Source: Thermophilibacter provencensis
GTDB lineage: Bacteria > Actinomycetota > Coriobacteriia > Coriobacteriales > Atopobiaceae
Assembly (NCBI RefSeq): GCF_900128445.1
Contig: NZ_LT671417.1
Span: forward strand, 620,001-684,000
Reading direction: 5' to 3'
Length of the DNA stretch: 64,000 nucleotides
The notes beneath the pieces are model-generated. The model ran no database searches and was not told the DNA's origin. It saw nothing but the letters and a program-made list of their open reading frames with translations. Position numbers and translations under genes: made by a program. This document shows, one piece after another, positions 38,680-55,887 of the stretch (position 1 is the stretch's first letter; every line of letters begins with the position of its first letter).

Positions 38680-39060
38680 ATGGCTAAGCTTACCACCGAG
38701 GAGATCATTGACGCCCTCAAGGAGATGACCCTGCTCGAGGCTTCCGAGCTCGTCAAGGCCATCGAGGAGACCTTCGGCGTCTCCGCCGCCGCCCCCGTCG
38801 CCGCCGTGGCCGCCGCTCCGGCCGCCGCTGCCGCCGAGGAGGAGGAGAAGACCAACTTCGACGTCGTGCTCGAGGGCTTCGGCGACAACAAGATCGCCGT
38901 CATCAAGGTCGTCCGTGCCCTGACCAGCCTCGGCCTCAAGGAGGCCAAGGAGGTCGTCGAGAGCGCCCCGAAGGCCGTTCTCGAGGGCGCCAAGAAGGAG
39001 GACGCCGAGGCCGCCAAGAAGCAGCTCGAGGAGGCCGGCGCCACCGTCACCCTCAAGTAA
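38680..39060 (+). CDS. rplL: 50S ribosomal protein L7/L12
   Basis: 126 residues. N-terminal dimerisation helices, an Ala-rich hinge (about 40-60) and the C-terminal domain with [11 protein letters not shown] and [13 protein letters not shown], the factor-binding surface. Followed by a strong terminator. Confidence 0.97.
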   Translation: MAKLTTEEIIDALKEMTLLEASELVKAIEETFGVSAAAPVAAVAAAPAAAAAEEEEKTNFDVVLEGFGDNKIAVIKVVRALTSLGLKEAKEVVESAPKAVLEGAKKEDAEAAKKQLEEAGATVTLK

Positions 39061-39101
39061 GTTCGCTTACTGCTCGGGTTACGCGCTCAGCGCACCTTCA
39101 A

Positions 39102-39132
39102 GGGGTCGGACCTGCGGGTCCGGCCCCTTTTT
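39102..39132 (+). terminator. rho-independent terminator of rplJL
   Basis: GGGGTCGGACC (39102-39112) pairs with GGTCCGGCCCC (39117-39127) with one T-G wobble and is followed by TTTTT. rpoBC therefore needs its own promoter. Confidence 0.93.
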
Positions 39133-39555
39133 GCGTGCGTGCGCCGCGTGCGTTGCGTGGTTGGGGGTTGTGGCAATTCCCGGGCCGGCGGCGTTGGCGT
39201 TTTGGGGCTTATGGCAGCTAGGGCGAGGCGCCAACAGGGAGTTCTTCTCGGCATGTTGCGGAATCTGGGGTCGTGGCAGGCCGATCGCTGCCACGACCCC
39301 AGATTGGGCAACGCCGAACGCGGCGAGAATGCCATAACCCCAGAATTGCCAACGGGGACGATAGGGGCGGGCTGCCGCGGGCCACGGCTGGCTGGCAGGG
39401 GAGACGGGAGGGTCCGCTGACGGCGAGAAGAACGTCGAGCGGCGGGCAAACACCGAACCTTCACATCGAGGTTCTTCTCGCCGTTGCGTTTATGCAGCTC
39501 AAAGGGGTATCTGCGAAAACCTACTCGAAAACGGTAGCCAAGTCAAGACTTTTCA
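39133..39555. repeat. gene-free repeat island between rplL and rpoB
   Basis: No gene is supportable. A perfect 18-bp inverted repeat (39262-39279 with 39288-39305) has the core GGGGTCGTGGCAG/CTGCCACGACCCC. A second inverted pair, 39420-39433 with 39471-39484, has arms ACGGCGAGAAGAAC/GTTCTTCTCGCCGT. Single motif copies lie near 39165 and 39241. The same cores recur after rpoC. Confidence 0.8.
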
Positions 39556-39584
39556 TTGACCATGCCTGGTGGTTTCGGTAACTT
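39556..39584 (+). promoter_or_regulatory. rpoBC promoter
   Basis: TTGACC (39556-39561), 17 bases, then TAACTT (39579-39584), 53 bases before the rpoB GTG. Confidence 0.65.
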
Positions 39585-39637
39585 ATTACGTTGCGACAAT
39601 TGCCGCCTTCCACCCTTTTTGAAGGAGGAAAAGCCTG

Positions 39638-43156
<3,519 letters not shown>

Positions 43157-43161
43157 CGACT

Positions 43162-47583
<4,422 letters not shown>

Positions 47584-47607
47584 GCGCTCGTCCCATACGC
47601 ACCTGAG

Positions 47608-47681
47608 GGGCGGCCCGGTCCTTCTCCCCGGCTCACTGCGCTGCGCGCAGAAGTCGCCGGGCGAGAAGGGCCGGGCCGCCC
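47608..47681 (+). terminator. giant hairpin after rpoC
   Basis: A hairpin of roughly 24 bp with arms GGGCGGCCCGGTCCTTCTC and GAGAAGGGCCGGGCCGCCC, plus inner CCGGC/GCCGG. No T-run. The whole block from the rpoC stop codon (47581-47681) is nearly repeated after the GH3 gene (53146-53246). Confidence 0.6.
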
Positions 47682-47981
47682 TGTGTCGTGTGGGCCGAGG
47701 GTCGCCGACCGCAACGGGCGTTGCGGGCTTTGGGATCATGGCAATTCATGGGGCCGGGGCGTTGCGCGGATGGGGGTTGTGGCAGCGATTGGGCTGCCAC
47801 AACCCCCATCCGCGCAACAGGGCGAGAAGAACGCCCAGTTGACGCCCCGCGCCGATTGCCACAACCCCCATCCGCGCAACGCCCCGCGCGCGAGAACTGC
47901 CACGACCACCAAATCCGCAGCGCGTCCTCAGCGGCGCGGCGAAGCGGGGAGGGCGATGCGGGAGAGACGGTGGCCCCGGCC
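47682..47981. repeat. gene-free repeat island after rpoC
   Basis: A perfect 26-bp inverted repeat (47761-47786 with 47793-47818) contains GGGGGTTGTGGCAG and its complement. The right arm is repeated directly at 47857-47880 (24 bases identical). GGCGAGAAGAACG lies between them at 47821-47833. No gene is seen. Confidence 0.85.
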
Positions 47982-49328
47982 CTATTCAGGGATGGGCAGC
48001 AGCACGTGGACGCGGAAGAGCCCGTCGCGGGCGTCGAAGGTGATCGACCCGCCGTAGCGCTCGGCGACGAGCCGCATGGACTTGGTGCCATAGCCGTGCA
48101 GGCCACCGCCCTTGGTGCTGCCGAGCGAGCCGCCCTCCTGCCTGAGCTCGCCCTCGTAGAAGTTGCGCACCTGGATGACGGCCATCTGGCCCATGCGGCG
48201 AACGCTCACGTCGATGAGGCGGCGCTCAGGGTCGGAGATGGCGTCAGCCGCGTCGATCGCGTTGTCGAGCGCGTTGCCAAAGAGCGAGTAGACGTCCTGC
48301 TCGGACATGAACGACAGGATCGAGCCGTCGGCCGAGCACGTAAGCTCGATATCCTTGCGGCTGCAGAGCAGCCCCTTCTCGGTGAGGATGACGTCGAGGG
48401 CTGGGTTCGAGGTCTGCACCCCGGAATCGTATATCGAGATGAGCCCGTCGATGCTGCGCATGAACTCCTCGCCGGCGCCCGACCTCCCCGAGAGGGAGTG
48501 GACCTGGTGACGGATGTCATGGCAGCGCACGTTGATGGCCTCGATCGTGTCGCGCGAGAGCTCGTACTGACGGCGCTCGTCGGCCATGAGCTGGCGCGTC
48601 GTCGCGGCGTCGGTGCGCATGCGGTTGGAGTAGAGGATCTCGTAGTCAAGATAGAGCGTGAGCGCGCAGATGAAGAGCTGCGCGAGCACGAGGAGCAGGA
48701 AGGCCTCCTCGGGAAGGGCGCCCATGCCGTACAGCTCGCGGATCGAGGTGTCGAGGACGATGTTCACGGCGATGACGCCCAAAAGGACGAGCAGCGTTCG
48801 GCGATCGCCCTCGCCCTCCAGCCGGTCGGTATGGATGCGTCGCACGAGCAGGCGGTATCCCAGCAGGAAGACGACGGCGGCAACGGCAAGCTGGGAGGCG
48901 CTGGAGAGGGGATTGTCGGAGGGGAGGTCGGGCACGGTGAGGAAGCGCAGGGTCTCCCAGAGGGAGTGTGCGAGGTTCTGCAGGGCATAGCCTGCCGTGC
49001 AGCAGAAAACGGCATCCCAGAGGCTCACCTCGAAGACCATCTGGGCGATGGGCACGCAGGCGAGAAGGACCACGACGAAAAACATGATGGTGGCCGCCGC
49101 GGCGGCAAAGTCGCCGAACTGGGAGATGGCCCAGGTCGTGACCGCGGTGTGGAAAAGGGAGCTCGCAAACGAGATGCCAAGACACGTTCCGGCGCACGCG
49201 AGAAGCCGCCAGCGGCCGGCCCTCAGCGGGTAGAGCGCGCAGAAGAGGCCCACGGCCACAAAGATGGTGAGGAAGTTCGGCAAACTGACGAGCAGGGCCC
49301 GCTGGACGAGGCCGAGCAGGCCCGGCAT
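47982..49328 (-). CDS. GHKL sensor histidine kinase, AgrC-like
   Basis: 448 residues. About six N-terminal membrane helices (1-215) form the sensor. A cytosolic helix with the phospho-accepting His in RCHDIRHQ follows, then a GHKL ATPase with N box GNALDNAIDAA and G box GGLHGYGTKS. This architecture is that of peptide-sensing AgrC/ComD kinases, although the signal is not known and no pheromone gene is visible. The ATG overlaps the response regulator stop (ATGA), so they are coupled. It lies divergently from the GH3 gene. Confidence 0.85.
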   Translation of the reverse strand: MPGLLGLVQRALLVSLPNFLTIFVAVGLFCALYPLRAGRWRLLACAGTCLGISFASSLFHTAVTTWAISQFGDFAAAAATIMFFVVVLLACVPIAQMVFEVSLWDAVFCCTAGYALQNLAHSLWETLRFLTVPDLPSDNPLSSASQLAVAAVVFLLGYRLLVRRIHTDRLEGEGDRRTLLVLLGVIAVNIVLDTSIRELYGMGALPEEAFLLLVLAQLFICALTLYLDYEILYSNRMRTDAATTRQLMADERRQYELSRDTIEAINVRCHDIRHQVHSLSGRSGAGEEFMRSIDGLISIYDSGVQTSNPALDVILTEKGLLCSRKDIELTCSADGSILSFMSEQDVYSLFGNALDNAIDAADAISDPERRLIDVSVRRMGQMAVIQVRNFYEGELRQEGGSLGSTKGGGLHGYGTKSMRLVAERYGGSITFDARDGLFRVHVLLPIPE

Positions 49329-50044
49329 CAGAGCGCCCCTCCCAGGTAGGAGGAGAAGTGCTCGATGGCCTCCCGGCGGCGCGAGCGGCTGAGCGGGAGG
49401 AGGTCGCTGTTGGCCATGCTGACGCGCGACCCCTGCATGAGCCGCACGTAGTCCATGTTGACGACGCATCCGCTTGAGATCTGGAGCAGTGGCCCGTCCT
49501 TCTCGGCCGCCTCCATGACCTGCCGGATGGTCCCGCGGAGCATGAGGGGCTCGTCGCCGGTGGTGAGGTGGAAGGCGAGGTCATGGCGGAGCAGCTCCAC
49601 GTAGTAGAGCTCGCGGAGCGGAATCACGCGAACGCCTCCGCCCACCTGGAGGACGATTCTCCCCGCGCCGGCCCGGCTGAGCCGACCCACCACCTTGTCG
49701 AGCGCCATCTCGAGCTTGGGCTGCGTGACGGGCTTGACGATGAAGCCCGCGGCGCCGACCTCGTAGCCGCGCACCGCGTACTGGGCGAGGCTCGTCGTGA
49801 AGATGAGGGGCGTGTCCGAGTCGTAGGAGCGCATGAGCTCGGCCGCTTCCATGCCGTTGATCCCCGGGAGCTCGATGTCAAGGAAGACGAGGTCAAACGT
49901 GCGGGTGCCACGTGCCAGCGCCGTTGCCACCGGGCTCGTCTCTATCTCGAACTCAAGCCCGTGCTTCTCGCCATAGCGCATGACGGCGTCACTCAGGACC
50001 TCCGCATCGTCTGCGTAGTCCTCGACGATAAGAACCTTGTGCAT
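49328..50044 (-). CDS. LytTR-family response regulator
   Basis: 238 residues. Receiver domain with acidic VEDY, phospho-acceptor Asp in VFLDIELPG, Thr/Ser in FTTS and Lys in VKPV. A C-terminal LytTR DNA-binding domain (about 135-238) includes SGCVVNMDYV and LPLSRSRR. It pairs with the overlapping kinase. Its target is unknown; the divergent GH3 gene, 242 bases away, is the nearest candidate. The ATG at 50044 has GGGAGA upstream. Confidence 0.88.
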   Translation of the reverse strand: MHKVLIVEDYADDAEVLSDAVMRYGEKHGLEFEIETSPVATALARGTRTFDLVFLDIELPGINGMEAAELMRSYDSDTPLIFTTSLAQYAVRGYEVGAAGFIVKPVTQPKLEMALDKVVGRLSRAGAGRIVLQVGGGVRVIPLRELYYVELLRHDLAFHLTTGDEPLMLRGTIRQVMEAAEKDGPLLQISSGCVVNMDYVRLMQGSRVSMANSDLLPLSRSRRREAIEHFSSYLGGAL

Positions 50045-50286
50045 GACATCTCCCGCCGGCTCGTTCAGGTCCCTTGCGCTCATCTCAATTGTAAGGGTGC
50101 CGGCGCGCGATGGGCGCGCCTCCGGGCGGCGTGCGCGAGCGGGCGGGGGAGGGCAGAAGACGTCAAAAAACCGACCGATGCCCCCGGACCCCTTATCTCC
50201 TTCAGGTCGTTTTCATACAAAGGACGAGAAGGACGGGCCGCCAGAGGGGCGGACCCATGCACGAGGGAACAAGGGAAGGAGAACGC

Positions 50287-53148
50287 ATGCTCGAGATCAA
50301 CATGGACGACGTGCTCGCCGTGCTGCAGTCGGTCGCGCCGCAGCTCGTCGTCATCGCGATCGCGCTGGTGGCGGCCATTGTGGTCACGGTCGTCGTGGCG
50401 CGCATGGCGGAGGGGAGGCGCAAGCTCGCCCGCTCGCTCACGTGGATCGCGGCCGTGGCCGTGGTCGCGGGCTCGGTGAACGCGATGCTCCTGGGGCCGC
50501 TCAACAGCGCTGTCACCATGGCCACCGCCGAGCGCCACGAGCTTTCGCAGGACACCATCGACAGGACCAACCAGCTTGCCGTGGACATCGAGTCCGAGGG
50601 CATCACCCTGCTTCAGAACAGCGAGGACCTGCTCCCGATGGAGCCGGGCAACGTGAACGTCTTTGGCTGGGCGTCCACCAACCCCATCTATGGCGGCACG
50701 GGCTCCGGCTCGCTCTCCGACGCCTATGAGACGTTGACGCTGCTCGACAGCCTGGAGATGGCCGGCTTCACCACCAACGAGGAGCTCACGAACTTCTACA
50801 CGGACTACTCGACCGAGCGCGGCGTCATCGCCGTCACCGCGGCGGACTGGACGCTGCCCGAGCCGCCGGCGAGCACCTACACCGATGAGCTCATGGCCGA
50901 CGCGCGCGACTTCTCCGACACCGCGATCGTGGTCATCGGGCGCGTGGGCGGCGAGGGCCTCGACCTGCCCACCGACATGGGCGCCGAGGGCGTCACCTAC
51001 ACCAACAACTCCACGGAGTACGCCGACTTCGAGGCAGGCCAGCACTACCTCGAGCTCAGCCGCACCGAGCGCGACATGCTCGACCTCGTGTGCGAGAACT
51101 TCGACAACGTGGTCCTCGTCTACAACGGCGCCAACGCCTTCGAGATGGGCTTCCTTGCGGACTACCCCGAGATCAAGAGCGTGCTGTGGGCGCCGCACCC
51201 CGGCCAGGCCGGCTTCGAGGCGCTGGGCTCGGTCCTCACCGGCGCGGTGAACCCGTCCGGCAAGACGTCCGACACGTTCCTCTATGACCTCACCCAGGCC
51301 CCCACGTGGAACAACTTCGGCGCCTTCCAGTACGACAACGTGAGCGAGTTCGAGGTCGAGAGCGCCCGCGGCATCCGCTCCCCCAAGTTCGTGAACTACG
51401 TCGAGGGCATCTACGTGGGCTATCGCTTCTGGGAGACGGCGGACGACGAGGGGCTCGTCGACTACGAGGCGAGCGTCCAGTACCCGTTTGGCTACGGCCT
51501 CAGCTACACCACGTTCAGCCAGGAGATGGGTCCCGCGAGCTTTGACGGGGACACGGTGAGCTTTGACGTCACCGTCACCAACACGGGCGACGTGGCGGGC
51601 AAGGATGTGGTCGAGGCCTACGTGAACCCGCCCTACACCAATGGCGGCATCGAGAAGGCCACGGCCAACCTCGTGGCGTACGAGAAGACCGCCCTCCTCG
51701 AGCCCGGCGAGTCCCAGACCGTCACCATCAGCTTCGAGGATGACGACATGGCCTCCTACGACTACGAGGGCGCTCGCGCCTACGTGCTCGAGGCCGGCGA
51801 CTACGTGGTCTCCATCAACTCGGACTCCCACACCGTCATCTCCGAGCAGACGGTGAGCGTGCCCGAGACCATCACCTACGACACCGAGGACAACACCCAC
51901 AACGGCGACCTCCGGGTGGCGACCAACGTCTTCGACGACGCCAACGGCGACCTCGAGTACCTCTCGCGCGAGGATGGCTTTGCCAACTACGCCGAGGCCA
52001 CGGCCGCCCCGACGAACTACTCCATGTCAGACGAGTACAAGGCCACGTTCTACAACAACGGCAACTACGATCCCACGGAGTTCGACAACCCCGACGACGA
52101 GATGCCCGTGACGGGCGCCGACAACGGGCTGCGCCTCATCGACCTGCGTGGCGTCGCCTACGACGACCCGCAGTGGGACGCCCTTCTCGACCAGCTGACC
52201 GTGGACGAGATGAACACCCTCATCGCCAACGGTGGCTACCAGAACGCCGCGGTTGACTCCATCCGCAAGATCCGTCTGTCCGACGTCGACGGCCCGGCCG
52301 CCCTGAGGGACAACTTCACCGGCGTGAGCTCGATCGGCCTGCCGTCCAACGTGTCCCTCGCGTGCTCGTGGAACAAGGAGCTCGCCTACGAGTTCGGCGT
52401 GGCGATCGGCGACATGGCGCACGAGATGGAGGTCTCCGGCTGGTACGCCCCCTCCATTAACATCCACCGCTCCGCCTTTGGCGGCCGCAACTTCGAGTAC
52501 TTCTCGGAGGACCCGGTGCTCACGGGCACGCTCGCGGCGCAGCAGGTGCTCGGCGCCGACTCCCGCGGCGTCTATGCCTTCACCAAGCACTTCGCGCTCA
52601 ACGAGCAGGAGACCGAGCGCAACGGCCAGCTCTGCACCTGGGCGAACGAGCAGTCCATCCGTGAGATCTACCTCCGCCCGTTCGAGGAGGTCGTGAAGGC
52701 CGACGTGAGCGTCCAGGCCATGATGGGGTCGTTTAACTACATCGGCAACACCTACGCAAGCGCCCACCTCGGGCTCAACCAGACCGTCCTGCGTGACGAG
52801 TGGGGCTTCGAGGGCATGGTCGAGACGGACTACTTCTCCGGCTTCAACTATGGCTACCAGAACGCCGACCAGCTCATCCGCGGCGGCACCGACATCATGC
52901 TCGCCTCCACCGAGACGACGAACAACGTGGAGGACCAGAGCGCCACGGCGGTCATCCAGATGCGCCGCGCCGCTCACAACATCCTCTACACGGCGGTCAA
53001 CAGCTGGCGCTACGCCGATGGCGACCCGGCCGCCGTCACGCCTGCGTGGCAGATCGCGACCTACGCGGCCGACGTCGTGCTCGGCGTGGCGCTCGTGGGC
53101 CTCGGCGTCGTCGCCGTGAGGCGCTACTCGGCGCGCAAGGCCTCGTAG
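50287..53148 (+). CDS. membrane-tethered GH3 glycosidase with swapped domain order
   Basis: 953 residues. Two N-terminal membrane helices (about 17-38 and 48-66) and one C-terminal helix (about 925-945) tether it. The domain order is inverted relative to classical GH3: the C-terminal-type alpha/beta sandwich comes first (about 95-390), then a fibronectin-III-like domain (about 410-500), and the catalytic barrel last (about 620-910), with KHFALNEQE and the nucleophile Asp848 in VETDYFSG. GH3 enzymes release beta-glucose, xylose or GlcNAc from glycan ends. ATG behind AAGGGAAGGAG. The active site is probably extracytoplasmic. Confidence 0.85.
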   Translation: MLEINMDDVLAVLQSVAPQLVVIAIALVAAIVVTVVVARMAEGRRKLARSLTWIAAVAVVAGSVNAMLLGPLNSAVTMATAERHELSQDTIDRTNQLAVDIESEGITLLQNSEDLLPMEPGNVNVFGWASTNPIYGGTGSGSLSDAYETLTLLDSLEMAGFTTNEELTNFYTDYSTERGVIAVTAADWTLPEPPASTYTDELMADARDFSDTAIVVIGRVGGEGLDLPTDMGAEGVTYTNNSTEYADFEAGQHYLELSRTERDMLDLVCENFDNVVLVYNGANAFEMGFLADYPEIKSVLWAPHPGQAGFEALGSVLTGAVNPSGKTSDTFLYDLTQAPTWNNFGAFQYDNVSEFEVESARGIRSPKFVNYVEGIYVGYRFWETADDEGLVDYEASVQYPFGYGLSYTTFSQEMGPASFDGDTVSFDVTVTNTGDVAGKDVVEAYVNPPYTNGGIEKATANLVAYEKTALLEPGESQTVTISFEDDDMASYDYEGARAYVLEAGDYVVSINSDSHTVISEQTVSVPETITYDTEDNTHNGDLRVATNVFDDANGDLEYLSREDGFANYAEATAAPTNYSMSDEYKATFYNNGNYDPTEFDNPDDEMPVTGADNGLRLIDLRGVAYDDPQWDALLDQLTVDEMNTLIANGGYQNAAVDSIRKIRLSDVDGPAALRDNFTGVSSIGLPSNVSLACSWNKELAYEFGVAIGDMAHEMEVSGWYAPSINIHRSAFGGRNFEYFSEDPVLTGTLAAQQVLGADSRGVYAFTKHFALNEQETERNGQLCTWANEQSIREIYLRPFEEVVKADVSVQAMMGSFNYIGNTYASAHLGLNQTVLRDEWGFEGMVETDYFSGFNYGYQNADQLIRGGTDIMLASTETTNNVEDQSATAVIQMRRAAHNILYTAVNSWRYADGDPAAVTPAWQIATYAADVVLGVALVGLGVVAVRRYSARKAS

Positions 53149-53172
53149 GCGCTCCCCCATACGCACGCGAGG

Positions 53173-53246
53173 GGGCGGCCCGGCCCTTCTCCCCGGCTCA
53201 CTGCGCCGCGCGCAGGAGTCGCCGGGCGAGAAGGACCGGGCCGCCC
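53173..53246 (+). terminator. giant hairpin after the GH3 gene
   Basis: Near-identical to the hairpin after rpoC, with arms GGGCGGCCCGGCCCTTCTC and GAGAAGGACCGGGCCGCCC. It begins 25 bases past the GH3 stop codon, and similarity to the rpoC copy extends back to the stop codon itself. Confidence 0.6.
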
Positions 53247-53290
53247 CGCCTGCCTAGCCGCACCTCGCCGACCGGCGGGGCCAAGAGGGG

Positions 53291-53407
53291 GTCGAAGTTC
53301 TGTAGATTGTGGGCGAGAAGAACGCGGAGCTAATGTGTTATGGCAGGTCAGCCCCTTGCGTGCGGCCGACACTTATGAGTGTCGGCCGCAATGTACAGAA
53401 GTTTGGG
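53291..53407. repeat. MITE-like element, copy 1
   Basis: About 115 bp with imperfect ends GAAGTTCTGTA and TACAGAAGTTTGG, the motif GGCGAGAAGAACG (53312-53324), and an internal perfect 13-bp hairpin (53361-53373 with 53378-53390, arms containing GCGGCCGACACT). Copy 2 in the same orientation lies at 54813-54934. The rest of 53247-53636 holds nothing recognisable. Confidence 0.75.
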
Positions 53408-53636
53408 TGCTTCATCGTGCGGGCTTATCGAGAAGGGTGGGCCGCTCGCGGTCGGGTGGCGGCCGCTGGCTGAAGTGACACGAGGCTGACGCCGACCGTC
53501 GGATTCCGCGCGCTTTGGCAGGCGGCGGACGTAAGCTGCGCACCAAGCCCTTCATGAAATGAATTATCAAATCAGATGGTTCGCCTGTGGCTGAGAGAGC
53601 CAAGACGTCGGCGCGGCAGCGTGATAGGCTCCGCGC

Positions 53637-54797
53637 ATGGAGACCATCATCTGCGACATATCGGCTTTTCAGTACTGGCGCATCCCTCCTGTCGTGCGCC
53701 TGCTCACGGAGGCGCCGCCCGACGACCCCCTGCTGCTCAACCTCGTGGACGGTGAGGAGCTGGAGCGGCTGAGGGCGGGCAGCGCGGAGCTCCCCCTCGC
53801 GCGCGCCTGCTGGGCGTCAGGCGCGCGCTGGCGGGCGGCGGGCCCCGCCTCCCATGAGATCAGACGTGTGGCCGGGAGGCTCGCGGCGGGTCTGGACGGC
53901 CCGATTGACGTGCTTGTCACAAGGCGCACGCAGAGCCGACGCGCAACGCTCGTCCGGCCACGGGTCTGGGCCTCAGGTGTGCCGGAAAGCGAGCTCAGGC
54001 GCGTAGATGACGCGGTTCGTGTGGTCTCTCCGGCGTTTTCTCTGCTCCAGCTGGCCGCGCGGACAAACCTCACAAGGACGGTGCTCCTTGCGTCCGAGCT
54101 CTGTGGGACCTTTGCCGTCTTTGTCACGCCCGACTGCGCGCGCGAGGTGCTGCAGGGGCTGGTGGAGCGCCGACGACTCCCGCGCATAGACGGCTGGTCC
54201 CCGTGCCTTGATGAGAACGGTCTGATAACCGACCTCTGGTCAAGGCGACCGCTTGCGTCGCCCGAGGGGCTGCTGTCCCTGGCGGAGCACGCGGAGGCCC
54301 GGAACGGTCGTGCTCGGCTCGCCGAGGCGGCGCGGCTCGTGATCCCAGGCGCGGCGTCGCCGTTTGAGGTGAGGACCGGGGTGCTACTGGGTTTCCCCCG
54401 GTCGCGCGGGGGAGAGGGGCACACGGGCTTCTCGCACAACAGACGCGTTGCGCTCACGCCCGAGGCGCGGCGGCTTGCCGGACGCGCGTCCTGCTACTGC
54501 GACCTCTACTGGGACGAGGGGGTCGACGTTGAGTGCCCCAGTGCGCTCGCGCACGGAAGTGCCGCCGGCTATCTCTCCGACTCGGACCGCACGACCGCAC
54601 TGGGGCTCATGGGGATCGCGGTCGTGCCGGTCACGTATCCACAGATTACATCCGAGGCGCACCTCCACGCGCTCTCCAAGGCCGTTGCCCGGCAGCGCGG
54701 CATGGAATGGCGCCCGCCAACAGACCATCAGCGCGCGCTCGCGGCGCGCCTGCGTGCCGAGGTGCTTGCTGACTGGGGCGCCCTCCCGTTTGTATGA
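53637..54797 (+). CDS. degenerate nuclease-fold protein, paralogue of 7943-9049
   Basis: 386 residues. It resembles the protein at 7943-9049 over the C-terminal half: SPEGLL and GAASPFEV near 220-250, then the nuclease-like block CDLYWDEG (Asp289) and VDVECPS (Glu299). The catalytic lysine of EYNGK is replaced (ECPSA), so catalysis is probably lost. The N-terminal half has the layout of the AbiEi/DUF559-like proteins of actinobacteria, but I cannot name a family. No strong ribosome site precedes the ATG. The gene is alone and bracketed by two ~120-bp elements. Function unknown; a DNA-binding or antitoxin-like role is possible. Confidence 0.55.
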   Translation: METIICDISAFQYWRIPPVVRLLTEAPPDDPLLLNLVDGEELERLRAGSAELPLARACWASGARWRAAGPASHEIRRVAGRLAAGLDGPIDVLVTRRTQSRRATLVRPRVWASGVPESELRRVDDAVRVVSPAFSLLQLAARTNLTRTVLLASELCGTFAVFVTPDCAREVLQGLVERRRLPRIDGWSPCLDENGLITDLWSRRPLASPEGLLSLAEHAEARNGRARLAEAARLVIPGAASPFEVRTGVLLGFPRSRGGEGHTGFSHNRRVALTPEARRLAGRASCYCDLYWDEGVDVECPSALAHGSAAGYLSDSDRTTALGLMGIAVVPVTYPQITSEAHLHALSKAVARQRGMEWRPPTDHQRALAARLRAEVLADWGALPFV

Positions 54798-54812
54798 GGC
54801 CCCTCCCCAGAG

Positions 54813-54934
54813 GCCCCAAACTTCTGTATATTGTGGGCGAGAAGAGCGTGAAGCCGCTGCGTTATCGCAGGTCAGCGCTTTGCGCGCGGCCGACACTTAT
54901 AAGCGTCGGCTGCAAAGTACAGAAGTTCGGGGGC
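54813..54934. repeat. MITE-like element, copy 2
   Basis: 122 bp with terminal inverted repeats GCCCCAAACTTCTGTA (54813-54828) and TACAGAAGTTCGGGGGC (54918-54934). It has GGCGAGAAGAGCG at 54836-54848 and an internal imperfect hairpin GCGGCCGACACTT/AAGCGTCGGCTGC. It is co-linear with copy 1, from the left end through the hairpin to the right end. Confidence 0.8.
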
Positions 54935-54990
54935 TTTGGCGCCGGTGCGGGGCCGCAGTGGGGCCACAGCGGAGCGCTCTGCTCCGGAAA

Positions 54991-55749
54991 TCACGCAAGC
55001 GGGCGCAGAGAGGCCCGCTCGGCTGAGAAGGCCCGCGTTCCATAGGGCGTCTCAAGGACGGCGCGGCCCCAGGCGTCGATGGTGGCGAGGCGTCCCGTGC
55101 AGAGCGCGTCGCCGGCGGGGGAGAGCGCCACGACCGACTCCCCGAGCCAGGCGAGATGTGCGAGGTAGTCGTCGAGGACAGGCGTGAGCGGACCGTCCTT
55201 CTCGACAAGCGCTCTGATGCTCGCGGTCCAGGCGTCGCAGCGTTCGCACAGGCGCGCGCGCAGCCCCTGCGCAAGCGCCGGGAGGGTCACCTGCACGCCG
55301 AGCTCCTCAAGGCAGGTGGCGCCAAGTCCCCGCGGGGCGCGCTCAACGTTGACGCCGATGCCGCACGCGGCGAACGTCTCTCCGCGTGAATCGCGCGCCG
55401 CCTCGACGAGGATCCCGCTGATCTTGCGTCCCCGGGCGAGAAGGTCGTTGGGCCACTTGAGCAGAACGTCTGTGGTGCCCAGGGCCGAGAGCGCCTCGAG
55501 CGCTCCCAGGCCACAGACGGCGGCGAGCCCAGAGAGGCGCTCCGGGCCCACGTTGGGCCGCAGCACCACGGAGAGGTAGAGGTTGCCCGCAGGGGAGTCC
55601 CACGCGTGCCCTCGTCGCCCGCGTCCCGCGGTCTGGCGTCGCGCGGCGACCGCGAGCCCGTGCGCCGCCCCGGCCCTGCCAAGGGAAAGCGCCTCGTCGT
55701 TCGTGGAGCCAACTTCGTCGAGCACGCGAATCTCGGTTTCGTTTTCCAT
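54991..55749 (-). CDS. birA: biotin-[acetyl-CoA-carboxylase] ligase
   Basis: 252 residues, class I (no N-terminal DNA-binding domain). Biotin/ATP-binding segments include STNDEAL, the GRGRRGH biotinyl-AMP loop, KWPNDLL and GIGVNV; the small C-terminal domain is complete. It attaches biotin to AccB (61174-61515), encoded in the divergent operon, a functionally sensible pairing. The ATG at 55749 follows GGGAGAG. Confidence 0.93.
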   Translation of the reverse strand: MENETEIRVLDEVGSTNDEALSLGRAGAAHGLAVAARRQTAGRGRRGHAWDSPAGNLYLSVVLRPNVGPERLSGLAAVCGLGALEALSALGTTDVLLKWPNDLLARGRKISGILVEAARDSRGETFAACGIGVNVERAPRGLGATCLEELGVQVTLPALAQGLRARLCERCDAWTASIRALVEKDGPLTPVLDDYLAHLAWLGESVVALSPAGDALCTGRLATIDAWGRAVLETPYGTRAFSAERASLRPLA

Positions 55750-55887
55750 ACGCTCTCCCGACCGTTTCCCCCGTTTGCGGCAGGTGTCCGAATGGAACGC
55801 GCGCGTGTGGAGGTATCGTGGCAAAATGATAGGGCATGGAAATGACGACGTTGCGTCGCATCCTGAATTGCTAGCCTACCAAAGAGA

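Noticed and set aside
39525-39545. CTAC...CGGTAG near the rpoB promoter as a third operator of the island
   Set aside because: The spacing between half-sites is shorter (5 instead of 8) and the context, an essential constitutive operon, does not fit.
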